A stretch of DNA of 64,000 nt, taken from Haemaphysalis longicornis (Eukaryota > Arthropoda > Arachnida > Ixodida > Ixodidae). Positions within the stretch are counted from its first letter, which is position 1. Every line of letters begins with the position of its first letter. A program made the translations under genes and the position numbers. The notes under the pieces are model-generated. The model saw nothing but the letters and a program-made list of their open reading frames with translations. It did not search any database and was not told where the DNA came from. The stretch lies in assembly GCA_013339765.2 (NCBI GenBank), contig CM023451.1:148810763-148874762 (forward strand). The letters run 5' to 3'. Positions 47,707-59,940 of the stretch are shown in pieces.

Positions 47707-49138
47707 GGTAGGGCACACAGCAGTGCTGTCAGTTGCCGTGGTTTTGCTGCTTTCACTTTCTTATCTCCTGAGGTATTACGTGCTCAGTTTACGCCAACAT
47801 TCTCAAAAAATTATCTGCATTTTATTTTATTCGGGAGCCGAAATCGACATAACGCATCAAATCTTTAGCAACAGCAGGTTCTTTGCACGAAGCTCCGGCT
47901 CATGCAAAAAAAAAAAAATTGCAGTGAACATAATAACCACTGCAGTCCGATTGGGGCAATATATTTGACAGAACCTGTTTTAATCATACTGATAAAATAT
48001 AAACAGTCACATGGTACGTTACGAATAAGCTTGCGCACGTGCGGTCTTGTAGTCTGTGCAAGCATGTGAAAGTGGATGACATTTGCGGAGATTTCTCATC
48101 ATTGCCCAGTTAAGCCTCTTACTGATTTCGTCACGCAGGTACTTACACAAGCAACCCCGCGCGACGGGCTCATTCGCAACGAAATCCATGCAACTGCTAT
48201 TTACTTAGCATTAAACATTTTTAAAAGCAGTGCATAGGATGGAGGACGCAGAAATCTCGCAGATGCGTAATTTACTATACGACGCACACGGGAGGAGCGA
48301 GCTTGACGGCGAACATAACCTGACGGCGCACCGCCAGAACAGCTGAACAGCTTTTCGGCGGTTTCGAGAGATGCTTTTCTCGTAACATTGAGCCCCGCAT
48401 GACATTTTGTGTAACAAAAAAAGAAGTCGTCCCAAGAGACGTACGCCGCATTTTGAAGCGCACGTGTCAGACAGCCTAGCCGGTTTGTGCAGGTCCTGGC
48501 GACGGTTTCACTCCAGTTTCACAACACGACCGCGAGTTGCGAAAGGCGCGTTGCCTGGAGATAACTGCACGTGTATCCAGCCACGCGTGGAGGCGAGGAA
48601 AACAAAACTCCGTCGCCGGCGCCGCTGCGTACGATTCATTGGCAGAGCTGCGTTCCCGCACGTTTAGCCCATTTGAGTGTCGGTAAAGATGTTTAATAGA
48701 GTGACAACTTAAAAGATGCACGGAGAAAAAACACAACTTTGTTCCATTTGAAATAGCTAGCCTTTTAATGCATACCTAGCTTTCTCGCTCAAAATTCCAA
48801 CCTCTCAGGAACCTAGCAAAACCTTTTTAGAAAAGTGATATTTGGCATGAAGCCAGAAGTCAACATGAAGATGAAAATGCTAAAAGAATTTTATAGGATT
48901 CTGAACATTTTTTTGTGTAATTCGCTGTCAAATCTTACTCCCCATGCATTTCTATGGGATAGTTTCCATGCTCAGGAGCCTAGTCGCGCAACGTGCGTGA
49001 CTTGAAACTGGGCACAAAGCCAGTATTCACCCCAAATATTAGCTGTGGAAAATAACCTTTAATTTCGCTAAAAAATTGCACAGTCATCACTGTTGAAAGG
49101 ACTGCCATGAGCAGGAAAGCTACACGGTGTAGCTTTTT

Positions 49139-49404
49139 TGTCCCCCAGCCAGGACCGTGTAACGCCTTGCATTTACACAAAAATGCATATTTCGCGAAAG
49201 TTCCACCTTGTAATCGTTATTAATAGCGTAAATGGAGACAATTGATCGAACGAAATTTCGAAAACATTAAAATAAGAAAAATGTTATAAATTTACGGAAA
49301 ATGGCCAAACGTATAACGCATGGCATTTCCTTAATAATGCAGATTTCGCGAAAGTTCCACTTCTAAGCGTTATAATAGCGTAAATGGAGATTTTATATAA
49401 AAAA
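49139..49404. mobile_element. Satellite-bearing dispersed element, copy C (two units, truncated)
   Basis: Same orientation as copy A: CCCCCAGCCAGGACCGTGTA then units at about 49158 and 49312. The far flank is missing and MITE sequence resumes after GGAGATTTTAT. A 17-base hairpin (AGCTACA, CGG, TGTAGCT) lies just outside, at 49117-49133. Confidence 0.78.
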
Positions 49405-49730
49405 GCTCACTCAGCTCTACTGCGGCCCCCAAAGACATCTTTCTAACAAAAAATAACGAAAGAAATGTTGAAAAACGTTCCGATTTTGAACTACAGTGAC
49501 GTAATATAGGCCGGCACTGAAAACGTAGTTATCAGCTTGCTAGCTTCACGTTAGCATTCAAATGATGCGATCAAACGGAACTAGAGGTCCCACTACAATC
49601 ACCCAGTCGTGTTTCCTTGTGGTGGCTAAGGTCGCGGACGCGATAGCGCAAACAAGATTCGTGGCGTCATACAGAAATTGCCAGAAAGTGTCTGGGGAGT
49701 CACTACGGCTCTATTTGTTTTCTTTAATAT

Positions 49731-50147
49731 TATCGCGAACCATGTATGGATTTGTTTATTTATTGTTTGTTGTTACTGCCAGGCCACGCCCGGCTCTGTT
49801 ATCTGAGTTCCAAGCGAAGCGCGTCTTCCATTCTTTATTTTTATGCAGTGCGGGCTATCTCATTCAGATAAGCAGACTGTTTCGTCTTAACGTCAGTACC
49901 CCAGAATAATCTTCTCTGACCTTCAATGTTCTGGATGTAAATCGACGGTTCCAGAAACACTCGCGCCAAAAGATAAAAGCTTGCAGAGCAGACGCCGCGG
50001 CATTCGAATCGTCGACGCTCGCCTTCGCACGTCACTTTGCTGACTGCTGCTTCGCCGCCTCTATTCTTTGAGTTGTTAGGGGAGCCCAAGTTCACTCCAA
50101 TAAACTTGTTTTCCTGAAGACAACTGCGTCGTCTTTGGCCACGTGAC
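49731..50147. mobile_element. Solo-LTR-like insertion in MITE copy 3
   Basis: AATAT stands on both sides (49726-49730 and 50148-50152), while MITE copy 2 has the uninterrupted site TTTAATATCTCC. The ends CGCGATA/CGTGACA read on the minus strand resemble a TGTCACG...CGTGACA LTR pair with substitutions. No ORF; superfamily not assigned. Confidence 0.55.
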
Positions 50148-51573
50148 AATATCTCTATTATTTGTTTGAAGTTTTCAGTAAAATTAGTATCATCGTTATC
50201 GACACAAAGTAGTTTTTTAATGACCCAAAGCTGTATTCTGTCTTCACGGCCCCTTTAACCAAATCAAACTAGGGCAAAATAAATCTGCAGGCAATTGCAG
50301 AAACATGTCGCTCCAATTAAAATATGACGGCAAGTGTCGCTCCGCCCTTGTCGAACCTTGGCGATATTATGTGAAGCCTATTGTACTGTCCAAGCCGTTG
50401 CTCTGAGCCGGCGGCCCTTTTTGTTGACCAATCGATTGATATATTGAGCACAAGAGTTTCCCTACACTCTCCCGCCTCCAGTCGGCAATTATTTTCACAC
50501 CGTTACACTGCCCTACAGTGTTCTGTCGCGAATTCCTTCGATCGTATGTAGGCCGTTGCGTGGGAATCGTTCGGACAACAGTTGCGATCCCCCGGCTGGC
50601 CAGCATGCGTGCACGCTGTTTGACAGGCGCGCTTAAATGGGCATGCTCGTCGGGGCACGCTAAGGGGGCACGCTCAGGATACAAATTCACAGCCGTAAAT
50701 AGGATCAGTTCCATAGGATAGAGGCCCCATCGGTTTTGACCATTACAGCTCTCTCACGTTTTGCACCGTTGCGTGGAAAGTGTTCGCGTAGCGAACCATA
50801 GTTGCTCTCAAAACAGCCCGGAAAGAGAACGGGCGTGTGATGGTATTGCTGGCCAGTCGTCGGAATTCGCGTTGCAAAAATAATACAGGCACTTGAGAAG
50901 TACGTAGAAGACAAAGACGAACATTTATCGATACGGGATGAGTTAATGAGTATGACGTTACAGGGAAGACAGGAATACGATAACAAACTCTATCCTAAAG
51001 ACATGAAGTTCTGCGAGGCCAAAAAAAGAAAACAACAGTTCAGAGTTCAGTCTAGAAACCTGCCCGTGATAGATAAAATCTCCCGTTGTAGGGCGCAGTC
51101 GATGCTGATGCGTTGAAACAGTCCCAGTTCTCGGCTGCTGTTGGTAGATCGGCATGGTGAACACCACGTAACACAGTCGATGCCGGCGATACAATGCGCG
51201 GTCGACTATCAGCTAGTAGGCACAGCGGCCTACGCAGCCTGGCTGGGTTTCCGGGCGTCCTGACGACGGCCTTGGGAGCGCACAGCTACCTCACCTTGCA
51301 GACAACCCTCTTAACCCTGGCTCCTCCGAATCCACCCTCCTTCGTGGTATAGTGGTGGTGGTAGCGGTAATGGTACCATCGAGATGGCTTATACACACTC
51401 AGGGGAATTGACGAGGAAATGGGTGCCTTAACGAAAGAAACTATGTAGGGTTTAAGGGAATATAAAAATATTTAGATATTGGAATGGGTTACTAGAGAAA
51501 TCAAAGTTAGGATATTACAAACAGACGTATAATAGTGAGAAAAAACGATTGCATGAAAATTACGAAGTAAGTA

Positions 51574-52714
51574 CAATGGAATCTCGTTGATACGATTCGA
51601 CATATTACGTTTTTCAGCCTAAAACGTTTTTCTTTTCGTTCCCGGCCAACGTCCCTTAGAAATAATGCATTTTCGTGCGTTTATTACGATCACATTTTTG
51701 CCGAAAACTGGATAATACGATCGCGAAGGCGGATCTCGACCGACATTTCTAGTATTCTTACGTTTACTCTTCGGTATACTCGCTCAAACCTCACCCCAAC
51801 AAGCCACGACCTGCTCGTTGCAGAGACACGAGGGGGCGGAAGCGCCGGTTCTGTGGCAAGAACGTTATTGCAATGCGTGGCCGTTCCGTGCAAGGCTGAC
51901 GATAAGTCAGGCGATGCACCTCCGCCATGCTGCAAATCGTATCATAACCAAGGAAGAAGGTGCACGTTGCTCGTGGCAGGCGCGACTTCCCTTTCCGACT
52001 TCTCCCATGGGCCGTGCTTCCCGCGCAGTGATTTGTTCTCTTTTTGCCTTGTTTCTATGCGCGGCCGTGTTTCCGGGGTTGTGACAACGTCAAGGAAATG
52101 CAAGGCGCAAGTGGAAATTGCACGCGAAATCGAACAGAACCCGAACGAGGAAGTGCGTGGAATTGACAAGAGAGCTCTCTTTGCCAGTGTCAGCGCTCAA
52201 CACTATGGTCGGTCAGCAAGAGTAACTTCTAAAGGAGCTGCAAGTTTTTGGACCTGGTGTTAAACAAACGCGAGGTGCGAAGCATGAACAAAAGGAAAAC
52301 ATCCTGCGCACATGGTTCAAGGAAGTTAGGGTGACAGGAGTGAACTTCGACGGTTCGTATACACGAAACAGTTGACAACGTCGCGCTCTCCTTGGGTATT
52401 CAAAACTTTCAAGCATCCGGAGTCTGCCTTCACTGATTTACGGCACGAAACGGATTGTCGTACGAGGCAGTGTCTGCAAAAGCAACAAATACCGGCAGCT
52501 TTTGTTTGAACGTTTTAGAAGAATTTACTCCTGGACATTTAAGAGAGGAAAGGGTAGCACAAATTCAGTAGTTACAATGTTGCTCCATAAAAGTGAGTTG
52601 CTGACGGAGAATGCGTATTTTCGTTCTTTTTTTAACTCATTTGGATAAAACGATTTTCGGTAATACGTATTATTTTATGGTTACCGTGAAAAACGTATCA
52701 ACGAGATTTCACTG
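51574..52714 (+). mobile_element. Internally deleted pogo/Tigger-type DNA transposon, complete ends
   Basis: Terminal inverted repeats are CAATGGAATCTCGTTGATAC at the left and, reverse-complemented, CAGTGAAATCTCGTTGATAC at the right. They are bounded by TA on both sides (51572-51573 and 52715-52716), the target duplication of the Tc1/mariner-pogo group. The 1,141-bp interior holds only the transposase N-terminus. It is non-autonomous. Confidence 0.85.
52075..52370 (+). pseudogene. Transposase N-terminus (CENP-B-type helix-turn-helix) remnant
   Basis: Two frames together give CKAQVEIAREIEQNPNEEVR and then GPGVKQTRGAKHEQKENILR with TWFKEVRVTGVNFDG. This is the order of the paired DNA-binding domain of pogo/Tigger transposases. 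The DDE catalytic domain is absent and the frame shifts near 52240, so no active enzyme is made. Confidence 0.75.
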
Positions 52715-53159
52715 TATAATGAACAGAGAATGGGATACAGACAAAGCAGTGGGCAAGGCGCGCGTAGGTTTGACAGGGGAATCCAGTAGGGCCAAATGAT
52801 AGCTAACACGGCAGACGGCCTGATTATATAATAAATGAGCGTGCCAGAAGAACCCTTTTTCGTCACCAGTTACGACCCCATGTTCTTCTTCCCTTCCTTT
52901 TTTTCTGGCACATACCCACAGAAGGACGATGGTCCAGTACTGCCTGTTTAAGCCGTCTTTTTCCTCATCAAGTCCTCTCTCGTCCGCCAACCACCGTGTT
53001 AACTCATCACAGTGAGGTTATCCGAATAGTGCAACATCTCCCTTTTAAGAGGGAGGGAGAGAAAAAAAATACCTATTTAGAACCAAAGGCGGTTCAGACA
53101 ATCCGACTAGAGGTCGTATTCAGTGAATGCTGAAGTCAGCTCTAGTGCGTTTTAAATGC

Positions 53160-54110
53160 ACCACACTAGAGCTAGCTGTTTCTCAAAAATGGAGACCAGA
53201 GGCAGCCAGTTTGGGTCAATTCGATATGGCAGCTGTGTTGATGTGAGTAAGTCAGGAACGCTTGGGGTATTGTAAGGACATTCCCATAGGACATGTTGCT
53301 GATTTTATATCCACCAGAATGTTTGAGCACTGGTGGTTCTTGTGCCCTTCCTTTAGAGAAAAAAAAATGTCGTCTAGCCCGGGTGCATGTAGTCTGCGCT
53401 CGTCCGAGTAATACTGATTGCTGCCTGTCTAGGTCGGTGTGAGGCGGAGCTAATTCCCTTTTGTTCAGTTTAATCTGATTGCAGGGTTTAACGCGCCGAC
53501 GCAACGCAGGCGATGAGGCACGCCGTAGTGGAGAGCTCCGGATTAATTTTGACCACCTGGGGATCTTTAACGTGCGCTGAAATCTCGTGCACACGGGCTT
53601 TTATGCTTTCCGCCTCCATCTTCTGTTCAGTTTAAGGTGTCTTAGTGTATTGTTCGTGATGTCACGGCAGTTGGACCTCTCCAGGGAGAAGTTTGGTGCC
53701 CGAATTCTTAACTCACATACGAGCGTGCCTGCCCGAACGTCGCCAAGCATCTCCACGAGGCCAGGTGTCCAAATAATATCCTAGTGATGATGACAGTGAC
53801 TATTAAATGAACCTACTGTATCTTCATTCATGTCGTTCAGTAGAATGTGCCTGCATGCTTCCTGAGAATCTGTGAAAATGACCACCGGGAGTTCTGCAGC
53901 ATGGGGACTATGCGGTGTGAAGGTGTCGCGTATCTATGCATGGCGCTGCACATCACCATACGCCATGAAGACCTAGCAATATGACTTTATTCGCAGGCCA
54001 CAATGAAGTTTTCCCAATCCGATCCATCACTGCAGTGAAGTAAGGAATGCCACATCCCCTGATAACTCGTTGAATCATGTTTCCGCTAGCCATTTTGTTT
54101 ATAACGCTAC
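53160..54110 (-). pseudogene. LINE RNase H and C-terminal remnant with nested SINE
   Basis: On the minus strand near 53860 the RNase H motif IFTDSQEACRHILLNDMNE appears. An in-frame stop follows, then DIIWTPGLVEMLGDVRAGTL, where DIIWTPGH...GN..AD is expected. ERSNCRDITN comes next. After the SINE, RLRHTDLDRQQSVLLGRAQT continues the same ORF. A 150-bp SINE copy at 53474-53623 interrupts it. RNase H shows it belongs to the I-like LINE group. It is broken by frameshifts and a stop. Confidence 0.72.
53474..53623 (-). mobile_element. 5'-truncated tRNA-derived SINE (Ruka-like), 12-bp target duplication
   Basis: The 3' two thirds of the SINE are present (GCGCACGTTAAAGATCCCCA, then GGTCAAAATTAATCC). 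It is flanked by the perfect direct repeat TGTTCAGTTTAA at 53462-53473 and 53624-53635. It is inserted in a LINE. The tRNA head is missing. Confidence 0.88.
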
Positions 54111-55280
54111 TGGAGAAAGGTACCCCATACTACCTCCTCGCGGCGACATCTCTCACCATCAACTATGAGCGCACGAAAGACGTTTCACAAAAATAGGGAA
54201 ACTGACAAGACCGCGCTGCAGTCTCAACTAGTTTATTTTTGAAGAAAAACATCATATGTTCACATCATCAGTCACCTTCGTGGCGTACAATCATAATAAA
54301 AAGACCGAATAATTGGAACGACTACGCCGTTGCAATCCATCGGCATGGATGCCGGCATGTCTGGGAATGTGTCTCGCATTTTGTGCGCTGATCGTTGATA
54401 ATGGGTATTCACTAACTCGCCCAACCCACAGCCCTGTTTACATATCACTCCAGGATTAGGCAGCGCCCATCTAATGCTTCCGGCGTCGCGTAAAGATATT
54501 GGTGAGATGAACGTGAAGACCCGCAATTAAATGCTTGGGCGTTTCAATGTCGACTAAAAAGAAAACCCGCCTGTCCGCTGTAACTTTTGATGTGTCTGCA
54601 CGTCCTCCGCATAAAAAACTGTCATCCACAAACGGCCCCGCGGGCTACGACAGATTTGGCCACACAGCTTTTGATTGCGTTTTATAAAGCAGAAATTAAT
54701 CCGAGTAGCCTTATAGCACCGCTTCTCAGTTTTTTAATTGTCTTACTGCGAATGAGCCAGTTTCAAAGCGGACTTAACGCAGAGTTAGCAGCGCATCGCA
54801 GTAATAGCCTGTGCAAAAGCCATCTACACCATGCCGCTTGCTTGTTGGCCAGAAAAATCTGTTCGTTGTACAATGTCTGCATAATTTTTGGAAGCTGTTT
54901 TTACGCAGTTCGTTGTTTTTTTTTTTAATCCTTAAGAAACATGCGCTCAAGTAGCCAGCTTGCATGGCTTAATGAGGGCGTAGATAAACATTTATATGGA
55001 TGTAACACCGCCAGAACAAGTAACTAAAAAAAATGAGCTCCTAAATCGGTAGTCTTTTATTTTGTGTCAGAGAATCCAAGAGCTACTTGCTGTAGTGCAG
55101 ACATGTCATTCCTACAGTGGTATATATTGCTGCCACCGATGAAAAACTACTATCGGGGACCCGGACGAAAGCTGTTGCATCCGAGTGAAGGACGAGTAGC
55201 GCGCACAAAAAACACAAAATTTCAGTTAAAAAAAAAACAGGTTGAATTTTCACATTAGCCTAGTTCTATTACCCTTCACG

Positions 55281-55312
<32 letters not shown>

Positions 55313-56557
55313 ACCTATTTCTAGGAACCGTGAGTGTACTGAGGACGGCGAAGAGATTCTAGAAATCGCGATTATCGACCATGCAAGCCCATGAGTTTGT
55401 TCAATGCGACGCCGGGAAGTTTTTGTAGTAGTCCCTCAGGTATCCAAAATAATTTCATTCCTAAAAATTTCATCCGAAAAAAAGTTTTTCTTGAAGCTGC
55501 TTCCTTCTCAAGAAAAGCCGCATTGGCTATCACCTTGCCCTCAAATGGTTTACAATACAACGCACGCAAAAACGACGTGCCCGCAAACAAATGAAAGAAA
55601 TCAAATCGATTGCAGGAAAATAACACGTGGTATGATTGACCATCGCCGACAAAGTAGGTCAGAGCTAATGTCGCACTCGCCGATGCAGTAGCCTAGAAAT
55701 TTTCCGGGCTAATATGAGTCGGCACACAATTCAGCCCGTGTAGCAGTTACTGTGTTCGGGCACTCAGGATCAAGGTCAGCTACTATAACCCTCTACCAGT
55801 AACCTAGCAATGAGGGTACTCGCTTGAATGGGCGCAGAAAACAAAAGAAACTGAAAGCAAACTTTACAAAAAAAATTCCTTTCTATGTCGTACTCTCTTT
55901 GCAGCAGTCTTTTGTTCCCCTGAGAAAAAGCGAACACTAACAAATAGATACGCGGCACAGGTATTGCCACCGAGAATGAAATTCTCCGCCGCATTGACGG
56001 GGCGGCGGGTTTATCGACCACAACGGTTCTTATTTGCACGCTGTGTGTCGTTGCAGCGCAAATGGGCAATCGTAGCAACGGCATTGCGCACCTACCGCGT
56101 CGCGCATTCGGCAGCTGGCGAGGCATGCCGCAAGGGACGCCAACGCCCGGAATACCGATGAACCCTGTCCGCCGTACGGCGAGTCGGATGGCGCCCAAGT
56201 TCCGGCGAGCGCGGGACCGAACGATATGAGCCTCCCTTGCTGTCAGTTACGTCACACCACGCCCATTCGGCGCGGACGTGGGAGCAATGACAGATGCTTC
56301 CGCTTTCGGGATCCGGCAATGAGCGCGATTCCGGGCAAGGTCACGGCAAGCGACGATAAAATTTTGTCGAATGAAACAAAGAAGGGCGTTGCGCGTGGCT
56401 TCTGCGTGTCCGGCTGAGTATAGATACATTGTGTTCTCTTCATACGTCCCTCGTTGTCGTTTGTTGTGCACCACGCATAGCAGTAGTAAGCGATGTACAA
56501 TAACCGGCGTACGCACCACGATAAATGAGTGACGAGTGAATGAATGTTTGTGTGACA
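54111..56557. other. No recognisable gene
   Basis: Apart from the poly(C) run, only short open frames without domains are seen. The region 55960-56300 is GC-rich. Confidence 0.45.
55281..55311. repeat. 31-base poly(C)
   Basis: Uninterrupted cytosines. The length is unreliable in most sequencing chemistries. Confidence 0.95.
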
Positions 56558-56602
56558 TATATATATATATATGATAATATATTATATATATATATATACA
56601 TT
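56558..56602. repeat. AT-rich microsatellite at left edge of the inverted repeat
   Basis: Imperfect (AT)n tract with ATAATATATT interruptions, immediately outside the left Penelope arm. Confidence 0.85.
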
Positions 56603-56643
56603 TCATATATAGATCGGCACACAAGCAAGAACAATAACAAATA

Positions 56644-56682
56644 GTTTACTAACGTAGCAGAATGAGGACTTGCCTTCATCAG
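56644..56682 (-). ncRNA. Degenerate hammerhead-like motif, left arm
   Basis: This is the reverse-complement counterpart of 60605-60643. On the minus strand it has CTGATGA, GGCAAG, and the same TGCTACGTTAG stretch lacking GAAA. Both arms share the defect, so the loss probably predates formation of the inverted repeat, or it has been homogenised since. Confidence 0.4.
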
Positions 56683-56828
56683 AATACAATTAGTACAGTT
56701 ACATGATTTTGCTGCCATAAACATTTGGAATACATTTCTTATTTAGCTTTGCGGAAAACTGTGAGAAGGAGAGGAAGATGTTTCGGAAACCGAGAGTATG
56801 TATACAGTCGGGCTATGCCCGTGGTACA

Positions 56829-56830
<2 letters not shown>

Positions 56831-56911
<81 letters not shown>
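56831..56911. repeat. (GA)n microsatellite inside left Penelope arm
   Basis: About 80 bp of pure GA dinucleotide. At the mirrored site of the right arm (about 60450-60460) only a short CT tract is present, so this array expanded after the two arms came to exist. Confidence 0.95.
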
Positions 56912-56918
<7 letters not shown>

Positions 56919-57389
56919 TTGAATTAACAAGGAAGCTCACAAGGTTGCACGGCGACGTGGCAACGCATGTGGTGTGGGCTGCAAGTTCCGGCAGAGCGGA
57001 AGCGTGGTCAACCGCGGTTTCAAGACGAAGGGAAAATGAAACAATAGGGTATTCAGAGGGTGGGGAGACGGCTTCGGACGGATTCATACGGGCATGAAGG
57101 AAGACTGTATTTCGGGGGTGCCTTCCGCGGATGGAAAGAATAGGCACGGTGCACAAAAGAGCATTGCACAGTGAGGTAGCAACCGAACAGGAAATAGATA
57201 GCGTTCATAGATCACAAAGGGTTAAATGGCGCAAAGTGGTGGGGGGAACGCGGCCTCCTTCCCAAGGACAAATCGCATTGTCAAGCCGCATTAGGCTAAT
57301 AAAGCTGCTCTATTTGGAGAGTTTGTGCCAATTTTGATGGGAAACTCAAGGGTAGGAATTATTAACAACGTGATAAAAATTACGAGGTA

Positions 57390-58845
57390 ACCAATTTTAA
57401 TCGAGGGATAAGCGCGTTAGTTTTCCGCAACTTTCATTGATACCAAGCATCGCTGACCTAAACTTATAAATGAGATAAGATTCCCGAGCCTCGCGGACGT
57501 GGTGGGTTTTAAAAGCGGATTCTAAAATTGTTGCTTTAAGATGTTCAAATGCATGACCGGGACTGCTCACATGTCTTGAAAGGGGCAAATAACGACAACT
57601 TTTTGCATGAGAGCGATTATTACTTGAACCATATTCGAAGGGGCGTTTCAGTTTGGCCGATATGTTGTTGCCTACAAATAGTGCTCTGTAGACGGTATAC
57701 GACATTAGCGGAGTCAGAGTTAAAGTTTCCTTTTATATTTACGTAATAGTCTGAAGCCGTGCAGGTGGCACGCTGTGTAGTGGTCATGTGTGGGCATACC
57801 TTACATGGATGTTTATTACAGGGCATGCAACCAGTAGTTTCCGGTAGGCTGATACGAGAGTTAGTAAGAAAGCCGCCTAAATTTCTATTATGCCGGTAGA
57901 CAACGCGTGGTGGTTAGGGAAATATGCTTTTTGAGCGTCCACTTTGAATTAGGATGTTGTGATGTTTTCTTAGTATGGTTGACACTCTTCGAGCGTAGGC
58001 TGCGTGGATTAAAACTATGTTTGTTGGCGGTTTAACGTTCGGGGCTTTTTTCTTAAAGATTTCGTTACGGTCTAATTGGTTGGCTTGTAGAATAGCGTCG
58101 TCGATAACTTGTTTCGGGTATTTTTTATTCATTATGGCGGTCTTAAGTTCTCGACAGTTTGAGTCAAAGTCAGCTTGTTTTGTGCAACTCCTCTTAAAAC
58201 GGTGGGCTTGACTGTAAGGTATTGCGGTCTTGTAGTGTCTGACATGGCTACTTTGGAAGTGCCAATACTGCCGCATGTCTGCCGGTTTTTATACAGTGAA
58301 GTTTGAAGCCTAACTTGGGAGGTAGTATCAGTGACGTCCAGAAAGTTTACACTGTGTTTCGAATAGGAATGAGCAAGAAGGAAAATACGAGGATGTGCTA
58401 GGCTAAATGCTTCAATGAAGGTTGGGAGCTCCGCGTCACCGTGCTGCCAGATCATGAATATGTCGTCGATATACTTTTATAGTACAGTGGATTTAAATTT
58501 TGAGTGTCAAGAATGTTTGATTCGAGGGGAGCCATAAAGATATTGGCGTAGTTGGGTCCGATCCGAGTTACCACTGACGTTCCGCTGACTTGCACGTAAT
58601 AGACCACGTCAAACTCAAAATTATTAAGTTCAAGAATAAGTCTAAGGATAGGTTGGAGAGTAAGAAGAATCAAGAGGTTTGTGGCACGACGATTGCTCAT
58701 ACGCAAGTGATACAGCGGTGATGCCATCTTCATGGGGGATGTTAGTGTACAGGGACGCAACAACGAGGGTGACTAGGAGGCAGCTATCAGGAATTTCAGT
58801 TTTTGAGATGTCTGAGAGGAAATCATTGGTATATCGGTACAAGTA
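57390..58845 (-). pseudogene. Decayed Penelope-like RT/GIY-YIG gene (left arm plus spacer)
   Basis: Minus-strand fragments in several frames follow the order of the intact copy at 62-64 kb. They are motif A (LVTLVVASLYTNIPH), motif B (GTSVVTRIGPNYAN), the YIDD box region, the linker Cys motif (CNKHPCKVC) and an endonuclease containing IGQTE with the C-terminal SAMLGINESCGKL. The motif A aspartate is replaced by valine, and several frameshifts break the frame, so this copy cannot encode an active enzyme. It starts inside the palm domain, so it is 5'-truncated. It belongs to a different subfamily from the 619-codon copy, since the two differ at many positions while keeping the same motifs. Confidence 0.88.
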
Positions 58846-58850
58846 TTGGT
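58479..58850. other. Spacer (loop) of the Penelope inverted repeat
   Basis: This segment belongs only to the left, minus-strand Penelope copy. It holds RT motifs A and B, and nothing in the right arm matches it. It ends where the right copy begins, at AAAAGCTATATTGACGAC. It corresponds to the extra 5' sequence kept by the longer of the two truncated copies. Confidence 0.8.
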
Positions 58851-59940
58851 AAAAGCTATATTGACGACATATTCATGATCTGGCAGCCCGGTGACGTGGA
58901 GCTCCTAACCTTCATTGAGGCATTTTACCTAGCACATCCTAGTATCTCCCTTCTTGGCCATTCCTACTCGAAAAACGGTGTAAACATTCTGGACGTTACC
59001 GTTCCATCTTCCCAAGGTAGGCTTCAAACTGAGCTGTATAGAAAACCGACAGACACGCGGCAGTATTCGCACTTCCAAAGTAGCCATGTCAGTCATTGCA
59101 AGACCGCAATACGTTACAGTCAAGCCCACCGTTTTAAGAGAATTCACACAAACCAAGCCGACTTTCACTCAATACTGTCGAGAACTTAAGACCGCCCTCC
59201 CGAATAAAAAATACCCGGAATAAGTTATCGACGACGCTATTGTACGAGCCAACCAATTGGACCGTAACGAAATCTTTAAGAAAAAATCCCCGAACGTTAA
59301 TCCGCAAACAAACTTAGTTTTAACCCACTCAGCCTCCCCTCCGCTCCAAGAGTGTCAACCATACTAAGAAAACATCACAACATCCTAATTCAAAGTGGCC
59401 GCTTAAAAAGCATATTTCCCTAACCACCACGCGTTGTCTGCCGGCGTAATTAAAATTTAGGCGGCTTTCTTACTAACTCTCGTATCAGCCTACCGGAAAC
59501 TACTGATTGCATGCCCTGCAATAAAACTCCATGTAAGGCATGCCCACACATGACCACTACACAGCGTGCCACCTGCACGGCTTCAGACTATTACGTAAAT
59601 ATAAAAGGCAACTTTAACTCTGACTCCGCTAATGTCGTATACCGTCTAGAGTGAACTATTTGTAAGCAACAATATATCGGCCAAACTGAAACGCCCCTTC
59701 GAATACGGTTCAATGAAAATCGCTCTCATGCAAAAAGTTGTCGTTATTTGCCCCTTTCAAGACATGTGAGCAGTCCCGGTCATGCATTTGAACATCTTAA
59801 AGCAACAATTTTAGAATCCGCTTTTAAAACCCACCACGTCCGCGAGGCTCGGGAATCTTATCTCATTTATAAGTTTAGGTCAGCGATGCTTGGTATCAAT
59901 GAAAGTTGCGGAAAACTAACGAGCTTATCCCTCGATTAAA
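58851..59940 (+). pseudogene. Decayed Penelope-like RT/GIY-YIG gene (right arm)
   Basis: This copy starts abruptly at the RT catalytic box (SYIDDIFMIWQPGD) and runs through KPTDTRQYSHFQSSHV, a linker with CNKTPCKACP, and an endonuclease containing YIGQTE. It ends in the same SAMLGINESCGKL tail as the left arm. Motifs A and B are missing because the copy begins downstream of them. In-frame stops occur, for example in the VYRLE segment, and there are small indels. It is oriented opposite to the left copy, so the 5'-truncated ends face each other. The protein is not functional. Confidence 0.88.

Larger units (their letters stand above)
48709..50258. mobile_element. MITE family M1, copy 3, carrying insertions
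   Basis: Left end TTAAAAGATGCACGGAG, right end reverse complement TTAAAGGGGCCGTGAAGAC. Segments at about 48709-48770, 49405-49730 and 50150-50258 align in order to copy 2. The sequence between the first two includes the satellite-bearing element, and the sequence between the last two is a 417-bp insertion with an AATAT duplication. Confidence 0.75.

Noticed and set aside
56739..57156. Ser-Leu or Glu-Arg repeat proteins
   Set aside because: Translation of the GA microsatellite inside the Penelope arm.
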